From Deltaproteobacteria bacterium UBA6106 (GTDB lineage Bacteria; Desulfobacterota; Syntrophorhabdia; Syntrophorhabdales; Syntrophorhabdaceae): a DNA stretch of 64,000 nucleotides. Positions 57,378 to 64,000 of the stretch are shown in pieces. The notes beneath the pieces are model-generated. The model ran no database searches. It saw only the letters and a list, made by a program, of their open reading frames with translations, and had not been told where the DNA came from. Each line of letters starts with the position of its first letter. Position 1 is the stretch's first letter. The translations under genes and the position numbers were made by a program. Location: assembly GCA_002428485.1 (NCBI GenBank), contig DIWM01000014.1, positions 20,166 to 84,165 on the forward strand. Reading direction: 5' to 3'.

Positions 57378-59039
57378 CTACGCTTCAAGCTTGAATTCGC
57401 CGACCGTCTTTTGCAGATTTATTGACAATCTCGACAGCTCTGCTGCGGCCTGCGTTGTATGGCTCGAGCTCTCTGAGGTTTCTCTCGATGCCGATGCGAT
57501 CTGCCCTATATCCTTGGTTATTTCTTCGGAGGTCGTTGACATCTCCTCGGTGGCCGATGCGATCTGCTGGACCATGAGCTGAAGCTCATCTGCCTTTTCA
57601 ACAATATTTTTCAGCGCCTCGCCCGCATGGGCTGAAAGCTCCACGCCGACAGTGACCTTGCCCGAGGCGTTTTCCATAGAATCCACCGCCTTGAACACCT
57701 CTTCCTGTATCGTCTTTATCATGGCGCTGATCTCCGAGGTGGCATTGGCAGTTCTTTCGGCAAGCTTCCGCACCTCGTCTGCCACAACCGCAAAACCTCG
57801 CCCCTGCTCTCCCGCACGGGCCGCCTCGATCGCCGCATTCAGCGCAAGAAGGTTCGTCTGGTCTGCGATATCGCCGATAACATCTACAATTTCTCCAATT
57901 TGTCTGGAGCGATCACCGAGGGACCGTACAAATTCTGAAGACGCGTCAACCGTTTCAGCGATCTCTTTAACCTCTGTAACCGATTTGTCCACAATGCCCT
58001 GCCCGTCTTTTGCGACCGCCAGGGTTACCTGCGCCGCGCCGGCGATATTGTTCACGTTCTGCGCAATATCCATTATCGTCTGCGACATCTCCTCCGCGGC
58101 GGTGGCCACCTGGGAAGACCTCTGTTCCTGTTCCGTCGAAAGGGTTAACATCTGCCCGGCATTTTCGTTGAGCTTTTGGCCGGACGAGGCGACGTTATCC
58201 GACGCCTGCTGCACATCCGCCACGACACTTCTCCATTTTTCTATCATGTTTTTCATGGCAGAAAGCAGTTGTCCTATCTCGTCATTCCGCTGTGTTTCGA
58301 TCCGGATGCTCAGGTCGCCTTCGGCGAGGCTGTTTGCGACAGGGATGAGCTGCCTGAGCGGGTTCATTATCTTCCTTATGAAACCGAACAGGAGGAAATT
58401 GATAGCAACAATGAGGCAGACGGCAATGATGCCGATTACGAGGATGATGCGATTGAAGGTTGCAAAATAATCGCTCTTCGGCAATGCCACGCCCATAGCG
58501 CCGATGACCTTGCCTTCCTTGTCTTTGATCGGGTCATAGGCGGAAAAAAACGGCCTTCCGTTTAAAATGACTTCTTCCCGGTACGCCTGGCCTCTTTTAA
58601 TGACCGCATCATAAGCTGGGCCCTGCAATTTTGATCCCAGGGCGCGATTTCCATCGGGGTTGACGAGGCTTGTTGATGCGCGAACATCCTTCATGAAGAT
58701 CGTTGCGACGCCGCCAAACAAATTTTTTACCTGGTCGACAATAACAACGTCATCATTTAATGCATAAAAGCTTATCAGCAGCTTATCGCCCTCGATCCTA
58801 ATATTTGCAGATCTCATCTTATCTTCGAGCCTTGCGTTCTGTGAAAGGTTGGTATCCTTTGTCAGAAGCAATTCCCAGAAGACCTTGAGCCTGTTGTCAA
58901 GGGTAACCTGCGCCTGTTTTACAAGGTCGCTTCGCACCTGCCACAGGCAGGCAAAAGCCGTGATAGCGATGCAGGCAACAACAAGGAAGGACCCCAGGAA
59001 AGTAAACTTTTTTGTCATGCTGAAATTTTTAAAAGACAT
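57378..59039 (-). CDS. Methyl-accepting chemotaxis protein with sCache-type sensor
   Basis: The 553-residue protein has a membrane helix at about 12-34, a periplasmic sCache/single-Cache domain to about 190 (NGRPFFSAYDPIKDKEGKVIGAMGV), a second helix at about 197-219, a HAMP linker to about 275, and a cytoplasmic signalling hairpin with DQTNLLALNAAIEAARAG. Cache domains sense small organic acids. No CheA/CheW genes are adjacent. Convergent with ppdK and divergent from queH. Confidence 0.95.
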   Translation of the reverse strand: MSFKNFSMTKKFTFLGSFLVVACIAITAFACLWQVRSDLVKQAQVTLDNRLKVFWELLLTKDTNLSQNARLEDKMRSANIRIEGDKLLISFYALNDDVVIVDQVKNLFGGVATIFMKDVRASTSLVNPDGNRALGSKLQGPAYDAVIKRGQAYREEVILNGRPFFSAYDPIKDKEGKVIGAMGVALPKSDYFATFNRIILVIGIIAVCLIVAINFLLFGFIRKIMNPLRQLIPVANSLAEGDLSIRIETQRNDEIGQLLSAMKNMIEKWRSVVADVQQASDNVASSGQKLNENAGQMLTLSTEQEQRSSQVATAAEEMSQTIMDIAQNVNNIAGAAQVTLAVAKDGQGIVDKSVTEVKEIAETVDASSEFVRSLGDRSRQIGEIVDVIGDIADQTNLLALNAAIEAARAGEQGRGFAVVADEVRKLAERTANATSEISAMIKTIQEEVFKAVDSMENASGKVTVGVELSAHAGEALKNIVEKADELQLMVQQIASATEEMSTTSEEITKDIGQIASASRETSESSSHTTQAAAELSRLSINLQKTVGEFKLEA

Positions 59040-59182
59040 AACGTTCCCCCATATGATTTTTTACCTCGTTCAAACTCATGGAAAGCGTTTTTTCTCTAAA
59101 GTATTATCGTTCGATCCGGGAAAAGGTTTAGTATTTTGCTCTCTTTATGGAAAAATATACAGAGAGGTGCTACAATGCTCTC

Positions 59183-59728
59183 ATGGAAATAAAGGGCAAA
59201 AAGGTCTTGCTGCACATATGCTGCGCACCGTGCAGCATATACACGATAAAGCATCTAAGAAACGAGGGTGCACAAGCGTCAGGGTTTTTTTACAACCCCA
59301 ACATCCACCCCTATACGGAATTCATGAAGAGGCTGGAGACGCTTGATAATTATGTAAAGATTGCGCTCATGCCGCTTTTTGTCGATAGGTCTTACGACCT
59401 CGAGGCGTTTCTCATGGGCGCCCTCGAACACGGCAGGGACCGCTGCCTCTTCTGCTACAGGATGAGGCTTGAGAAAACCTTTCTGAAAGGCATCGAAATC
59501 GGCGCGGATGCAATCACGACAACCCTTCTTTACAGCAAATATCAGAGACACGACGACATAAAGGTCGTCGGCGAGGGATTGGCACAGGCATACGGCATAC
59601 CCTTCCTCTACAGGGATTTTCGTGAAGGCTGGAAAGACGGCATAGAGGAATCAAAGAAGATCAACATGTACAGGCAGCAGTACTGCGGCTGCATCTTCAG
59701 CGAAAAAGAGCGTTATGGAGGCGGATAA
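59183..59728 (+). CDS. queH: Epoxyqueuosine reductase QueH
   Basis: The 181-residue protein has QueH (DUF208) features: HICCAPCSIY with Cys13, Cys14 and Cys17, Cys88 and Cys91 in DRCLFCY, a conserved TTTLLYSKYQRHDDI and the C-terminal CGCIFSE pair. It reduces epoxyqueuosine to queuosine in tRNA without cobalamin. The start at 59183 gives MEIKGKK. Its stop overlaps the next ATG (TAATG). Part of a queuosine cluster. Confidence 0.92.
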   Translation: MEIKGKKVLLHICCAPCSIYTIKHLRNEGAQASGFFYNPNIHPYTEFMKRLETLDNYVKIALMPLFVDRSYDLEAFLMGALEHGRDRCLFCYRMRLEKTFLKGIEIGADAITTTLLYSKYQRHDDIKVVGEGLAQAYGIPFLYRDFREGWKDGIEESKKINMYRQQYCGCIFSEKERYGGG

Positions 59729-59940
59729 TGCCCGCAATGGGTAAGGTCTTCATCGTTCTCGGCGTCCTCTTTATTGTAATGGGACTTGCCTTTATGTTCG
59801 GCGACAGGATCCCTTTTCTCGGGAAGCTGCCAGGTGATATCTATATAAAAAGGGAGCGGTTCAGCTTCTATTTCCCCCTCACAACGAGCATCCTCATCAG
59901 CATAGTTCTGACGATCCTTTTCTCCATTTTCAGGAAATAA
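59728..59940 (+). CDS. DUF2905 small membrane protein
   Basis: The 70-residue protein has two hydrophobic segments (about 4-26 and 46-68) around GDRIPFLGKLPGDIYIKRE, the DUF2905 pattern. Function unknown; commonly near queuosine or ruv genes in this bacterial group, here overlapping queH and preceding queC. Confidence 0.85.
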   Translation: MPAMGKVFIVLGVLFIVMGLAFMFGDRIPFLGKLPGDIYIKRERFSFYFPLTTSILISIVLTILFSIFRK

Positions 59941-59951
59941 CGGTAACCGTT

Positions 59952-60662
59952 ATGAAATCGCAAAAACCAAGGGCGGTTGTCTTGCTGAGCGGCGGGCTTG
60001 ATTCAACGACAACTCTCGCCATCGCCCGCCGGCAGGGATATGAAATATACGCCATCACATTCAGCTATGGCCAGCGTCATGAAATAGAGGTCACGGCCGC
60101 TGAAAGGATTGCCATGTTTTTCGATGTCGCCAGGCATATTACAATAGATATCGACCTTCGGCGTTTCGGGGGCTCTGCGCTAACCGATAACATCCCTGTC
60201 CCGAAAGGTCGCGGAAACGATGAGATCTCTCACGATATACCGTCTACCTATGTCCCCGCACGAAACACCATCTTCCTTTCTTTGGCGCTTGCCTGGGCAG
60301 AGACACTGGGAGCCCACGACATCTTCATCGGCGTTAATGCCCTCGACTACAGTGGTTACCCTGACTGCCGGCCTGCATATATTGAGGCCTTTGAAAAGAT
60401 GGCAGACCTTGCTACAAAGGCCGGCGTCGACGGCGCACACTTTACCATCCATACACCGCTTATCAATATGACCAAGGCGGAGATCATAGTGAAAGGCCGT
60501 GAGCTGGGAGTTGACTTTTCGATGACAAGCTCCTGTTACGACCCTGCACCTGACGGTAAGCCATGCGGACAATGCGATGCCTGCATATTGCGGCGGAAAG
60601 GTTTCGCTGAGAGCGGCTTCGCAGACCCTTTATTGTATAAAAAAGACGGGGAGCATCCATAA
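59952..60662 (+). CDS. queC: 7-cyano-7-deazaguanine synthase QueC
   Basis: The 236-residue protein has the PP-loop LLSGGLDSTTT near residues 12-22, FSYGQRHEIE, STYVPARNTI and the C-terminal zinc site CGQCDACILRRKGF. It makes preQ0 from 7-carboxy-7-deazaguanine with ATP and ammonia. It ends at the first base of queE. Confidence 0.96.
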   Translation: MKSQKPRAVVLLSGGLDSTTTLAIARRQGYEIYAITFSYGQRHEIEVTAAERIAMFFDVARHITIDIDLRRFGGSALTDNIPVPKGRGNDEISHDIPSTYVPARNTIFLSLALAWAETLGAHDIFIGVNALDYSGYPDCRPAYIEAFEKMADLATKAGVDGAHFTIHTPLINMTKAEIIVKGRELGVDFSMTSSCYDPAPDGKPCGQCDACILRRKGFAESGFADPLLYKKDGEHP

Positions 60663-61270
60663 TGGCCTACCGGGTGAAAGAGATATATTATACACTCCAG
60701 GGAGAAGGTCTGCACACAGGCAGACCCGCTATCTTTTGCCGGTTCTCGGGGTGCAACCTCGCCTGTGATTTCTGCGATACCGACTTCAAAGGTATTGACG
60801 GTCCCGGCGGCGGGGTCTTTAAAAATCCCGAAAAGCTGGCGATGGATGTTGCAAACATGTTCCCCGGTCCCGGCACCCATCCTTTTCTCGCTTTTGTCGT
60901 ATGCACGGGCGGTGAGCCGGCGCTCCAGGTAGACGAGGCCCTTGTTGCCGCCTTCCATAACCACGGCCTCGAGGTGGGGATAGAAACCAACGGCACGCTG
61001 CCTTTGCCGGGAGGCATTGACTGGGTATGCGTAAGCCCAAAGGCTGGAACCGAAATTGTCATCAGGTCAGGCAATGAGCTGAAGCTGGTCTTCCCGCAGG
61101 AAGGTGCGGAGCCGGAACGGTTCGAGCATCTGAACTTTAAGTATTTCTTTCTTCAGCCCATGAGCGGACCCGCCCTGCAATTCAATACGCAAAAGGCCGT
61201 AGAGTACTGTCTTGCCAACCCAAGGTGGAGGCTTAGCCTGCAGACGCACAAGCTGCTCGGGATGCGATAG
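60662..61270 (+). CDS. queE: 7-carboxy-7-deazaguanine synthase QueE
   Basis: The 202-residue radical SAM enzyme has Cys31, Cys35 and Cys38 in CNLACDFCDTDF and YTLQGEGLHTGRPAIF ahead of it, both QueE marks. It forms the deazaguanine ring upstream of QueC. Its ATG overlaps the queC stop. Confidence 0.95.
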   Translation: MAYRVKEIYYTLQGEGLHTGRPAIFCRFSGCNLACDFCDTDFKGIDGPGGGVFKNPEKLAMDVANMFPGPGTHPFLAFVVCTGGEPALQVDEALVAAFHNHGLEVGIETNGTLPLPGGIDWVCVSPKAGTEIVIRSGNELKLVFPQEGAEPERFEHLNFKYFFLQPMSGPALQFNTQKAVEYCLANPRWRLSLQTHKLLGMR

Positions 61271-61322
61271 GCGGCGTGCAATCCTGTTTACAAAACTCCG
61301 TTCTTCTGCTACGATCAGTATT

Positions 61323-62993
61323 ATGTACGTCATCATTGCCGTACTGTTCGCGCTCCTTTTCGCCCCCCTGCATGCCACTGTGCCGGATGACTGTTTTGAA
61401 TGTCATGACGCCTTCAAAAGATTCAACCACAGCAAAGCAACCTGTACAGACTGTCACAAGGACACCTTTTCTCTCCCGCACCAGGAAAAGCTTGCGAAAC
61501 CATTGTGCGCGGAGTGCCATAAGGAAACCTCTGCTCTATACGTAAAAAGCATCCACAGCGCCGGAGGGCTCGCCTGCAAGGAGTGCCACGCCGTCCATTT
61601 TATTGATAAGGACAAAAAGGACTGCCTTTCCTGCCACAAAAAGGTTGCGCACAATTCCATACCGTCCAAAGAAAAACACTTAGCAAGCATGGGATGTACC
61701 GCATGCCATGGAAAGATAAAAAAAGGATCGGGCACGGCTCAGTTTCACGTACACGTAAGCAAGGGCGGTGCGATCGGGAAAGAGGCGATCGACCCTGACA
61801 AAAACAGTGTTGTCGATCATACAGAATTGAACCGCTTCCTTGCCTATCTGGAGCAAAACCATAAGGACCTTTATACAATAAGCAGATCATACTCTGTGGC
61901 CGGTGATGCCCACGGTGTTGCCAAAAAAGCACTTCAATGCGACGAATGCCATGGCGACAGAAACATCTTCAGGGAGACCCGCTTCAGGCTCTCGGGGGTC
62001 TCGTCGCATACGTTCCGTGCCGACCCGAAGATCCTCATCCCTGAATTGCCTTCCATCAAAGAGTACAAGGCAACGGTCCACGGGAAAAAGGCGGTTGCCT
62101 GTTCTGATTGTCATATCTCCCAGGAACGGATCAGCGACAATACCTGCTTAAAATGCCACAAAGAGGTTTACGGGGTTTATAAAAACTCTGTTCATACGAA
62201 AAAAGGCGCCGCACAGTGTACCGACTGCCATGATCCGCATAGCATAACCGCGTACCGGGAATATGACGCAAAGCAGAGGATCGGGGTCTGTGCCCGGTGC
62301 CACAAGAACTATCTGGAGAAACACGCCTGGCTGCCGCATACCCGCCTCCACTTCAACTACCTCGAATGTTCCACCTGCCACAGTCCTGAATCACAAAAGA
62401 GCATCGTCTTTTACCTCGGCAAACGGTCAGGCGATAAAAAACAGGCCTTAACATACCGGGATATCAGGGACGCATACGGCAGCCATGTCGATCTCAATAA
62501 AATTATTGATGCAGACGGCGACAACGCCGTGGCATCGCAGGAACTATCAGACTTTTTTCTCGTTTTGCAGAGGAAATTCCAGGAGGAGCTTTTCATAGGC
62601 GGCTCGATCATCGTGACAAAGGTCCATCACGACTACTCTGAAAAAGGCACAAAACACAAGGTATGTACAACATGCCATTCGAGCCATGCCCCGTTCTACG
62701 ATTCCATGTACCTTATCCTGCCGGATGCGGAGGACCAACTCTACATTCCCGTAAAAGGCACCATACTCGGGGCAGCGCCCATTTCGGTCTTTACCGACCT
62801 TAGCCTCCTCGGTGAAGAAAGGGTAACCTTTGATGATATTAAAATGCTGCTTGGTTTTCGTGGCAAAGACCGGTCCGGCCAGATGCAGGAGTTGGGGTTC
62901 AAGTGGATAGATATCCTTGGCATTGCTCTTTTTGCGGTCATCCTTATATTCATTATGCTCCATATAATTGCGAGGATATTTCTGAAACGATGA
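61323..62993 (+). CDS. Membrane-anchored 13-heme cytochrome c with EF-hand-like loops
   Basis: The 556-residue protein has a signal peptide (residues 1-18), 13 CxxCH motifs (Cys24, 41, 62, 85, 101, 125, 206, 260, 275, 299, 323, 349 and 448) and a C-terminal membrane helix (about 529-553). Two canonical EF-hand loops lie in spacers: DPDKNSVVDHTE (157-168) and DADGDNAVASQE (396-407), so calcium binding is likely. The start at 61323 gives the signal peptide directly. Its stop overlaps the next ATG; that gene encodes a cytochrome b, so the two form a membrane-to-periplasm redox unit, likely NrfH/NapC- or Cyt-b561-linked extracytoplasmic electron transfer. Confidence 0.9.
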   Translation: MYVIIAVLFALLFAPLHATVPDDCFECHDAFKRFNHSKATCTDCHKDTFSLPHQEKLAKPLCAECHKETSALYVKSIHSAGGLACKECHAVHFIDKDKKDCLSCHKKVAHNSIPSKEKHLASMGCTACHGKIKKGSGTAQFHVHVSKGGAIGKEAIDPDKNSVVDHTELNRFLAYLEQNHKDLYTISRSYSVAGDAHGVAKKALQCDECHGDRNIFRETRFRLSGVSSHTFRADPKILIPELPSIKEYKATVHGKKAVACSDCHISQERISDNTCLKCHKEVYGVYKNSVHTKKGAAQCTDCHDPHSITAYREYDAKQRIGVCARCHKNYLEKHAWLPHTRLHFNYLECSTCHSPESQKSIVFYLGKRSGDKKQALTYRDIRDAYGSHVDLNKIIDADGDNAVASQELSDFFLVLQRKFQEELFIGGSIIVTKVHHDYSEKGTKHKVCTTCHSSHAPFYDSMYLILPDAEDQLYIPVKGTILGAAPISVFTDLSLLGEERVTFDDIKMLLGFRGKDRSGQMQELGFKWIDILGIALFAVILIFIMLHIIARIFLKR

Positions 62994-63619
62994 AAAAGAT
63001 ATACCTCCATCCATTACCTATCCGCATATGGCACTGGGCAAACGCCTTCCTCATCATTATGCTCATGCTTACGGGAATACATTTAAGGATTCCCGATATC
63101 ACCCATTTCCCGCAATACGGGGTCACTGTGGCGCTTCACAAATACCTCGGCTACCTCCTTACGCTCTCCTTCCTCTTCTGGCTCTTCTACTATCTTTTCA
63201 CAAAGGGTCTGGCAAAGCACTACGTACTCAATGCCGGAGACGTCAAGGGGATTCCGGGGCAGGCGCTCTACTATCTCTATACCTACTTTACGAAGGGAAG
63301 GCCGCCCTTTACCCCGTCGCCCGAAGCAAAGTTCAACCCCCTCCAGAAGCTGGCGTACTCATCGGTAATGTTCCTGCTCATGCCGGTTATCATCATAACG
63401 GGGATACTCTTCAGCGACATTCTGTTCTTCTTCCGGTATATCGATATGGTCGGCGGTTTGAGAGCCCTTGATGCGATCCACGTCATAACGGGCTATTGTT
63501 TTCTTCTCTACCTCATCGTCCATATCTACATGTCGTCCCTTGGCAAGAACATCACCACCTATGTAAAATCGATGATAACAGGATATGCGGAAGAGCCCGA
63601 CGACGAGAACAAGCCCTAA
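62990..63619 (+). CDS. Cytochrome b561-type membrane protein
   Basis: The 209-residue protein has four membrane segments: about 15-35 (IWHWANAFLIIMLMLTGIHL), 55-77, 125-147 and 165-188. Histidines in IWHW, ALHKYLG, DAIHVI and IVHIY are placed as b-heme ligands of formate-dehydrogenase gamma / HybB-like cytochromes. It overlaps the multiheme gene by ATGA and should pass electrons between the quinone pool and that cytochrome. Confidence 0.9.
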   Translation: MKKIYLHPLPIRIWHWANAFLIIMLMLTGIHLRIPDITHFPQYGVTVALHKYLGYLLTLSFLFWLFYYLFTKGLAKHYVLNAGDVKGIPGQALYYLYTYFTKGRPPFTPSPEAKFNPLQKLAYSSVMFLLMPVIIITGILFSDILFFFRYIDMVGGLRALDAIHVITGYCFLLYLIVHIYMSSLGKNITTYVKSMITGYAEEPDDENKP

Positions 63620-63624
63620 ACCCT

Positions 63625-63860
63625 TATATCGTCGTTCGTATATCGTATATCGTGATTGTAGAGAAATCCGTTCGGCGTAGCGCGTTCGGTGTTCGGCGAG
63701 AAATACGGCTCATAGTTTATAGCTGATAGCTCACAGCAATAACAACGAACGAAAGGCAAGGAAAAGGCAGAATAGGCATTTCGTGCATACTCCATACCGC
63801 TATCTCTTTGTTGCTCTTGTTCATCTGCCATGAGCCATGAGCTAAGAGCCATGAGCCGGT
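63625..63860. repeat. Heptamer tract at right edge
   Basis: TCGTCGTTCGTATATCG at 63629, GAAATCCGTTCGGCGTAGCG at 63663 (inverted copy of 39060-39080), then CATGAGC / ATAGCTG words at 63711-63740 and 63826-63858. The final 140 bases show no gene or structure I can support. Confidence 0.65.
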
Positions 63861-64000
63861 TTCATTGCGTGTTTGCGGGAACAGTCCCATATAGCGATTG
63901 ACAGGATCGACATTTGGAGCTATTAACATATGGTGTACGGTTAAACAATATTAAACAAGCTGTGCGATGTAATGAACAGAACGCCTCCGGGAGCATACTG

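Noticed and set aside
57652..58470. Plus-strand open frame opposite the chemoreceptor
   Set aside because: Low-complexity shadow of the methyl-accepting protein.

Overview
The window looks like a chromosomal segment of a strictly anaerobic, mid-GC bacterium, most likely a syntrophic deltaproteobacterium (Desulfobacterota, Syntrophorhabdus-like). This is inferred from gene content and not from a marker-gene comparison. Supporting features are a large heterodisulfide-reductase/ETF locus, a molybdenum hydroxylase with CoA ligases and an acyl-CoA dehydrogenase, a TRAP carboxylate transporter, pyruvate phosphate dikinase, a HesB-like selenoprotein and a 13-heme cytochrome. No rRNA, tRNA, phage, transposase or CRISPR array was seen.

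Layout. 1-2.1 kb: a coiled-coil MoxR-type AAA+ ATPase and the start of its operon partner. 2.3-6.7 kb: a GlcD / GlcF-like / GlcD redox operon with a divergent MarR gene and a 15-bp-phased operator array between them. 7.7-12.3 kb: a TetR regulator divergent from a three-subunit molybdenum hydroxylase. 12.4-21.1 kb: acyl-CoA dehydrogenase, TRAP transporter (dctP, attenuator hairpin, dctQM), two acyl-CoA ligases, a MoaD/ThiS-like protein and a MITE-like element. 21.4-33.4 kb: HdrD-like protein, EtfBA, a fused HdrA-GltD protein, a second HdrA, MvhD, an FrhB-like protein, HdrC, HdrB and a third HdrA. A reasonable reading is that substrates enter by TRAP, are CoA-activated, hydroxylated or dehydroxylated and dehydrogenated, and that the electrons pass through ETF and the Hdr proteins to ferredoxin/NAD(P)H by flavin-based bifurcation or confurcation. 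Two sigma-54-type promoter motifs precede the second ligase and the Hdr locus.

33.4-64 kb is mostly housekeeping: HesB-like selenoprotein, DUF2071 protein, lipocalin, an AttEFGH-like ABC/hydratase operon, a cluster-less MutY relative, an ExbB/ExbD/TonB/UppP operon, LepA-HemW, TrmO, two toxin-antitoxin pairs (RelE/RHH and MazEF), GlyQ-GlyS-PpdK, a chemoreceptor, queuosine genes (queH, DUF2905, queC, queE) and a multiheme cytochrome c / cytochrome b pair.

Most striking non-coding feature: at least fifteen gaps between genes carry short tracts of imperfect 7-bp tandem repeats with many different heptamer words, often arranged as two opposed arms that can fold. Two tracts run into reading frames (the C-terminus of the HdrA-GltD fusion and the N-terminus of the AttH-like protein). 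Other notable points are an in-frame UGA (selenocysteine) in the HesB-like gene with a SECIS-like hairpin, and a 59-bp tandem duplication of the start of the third hdrA gene.
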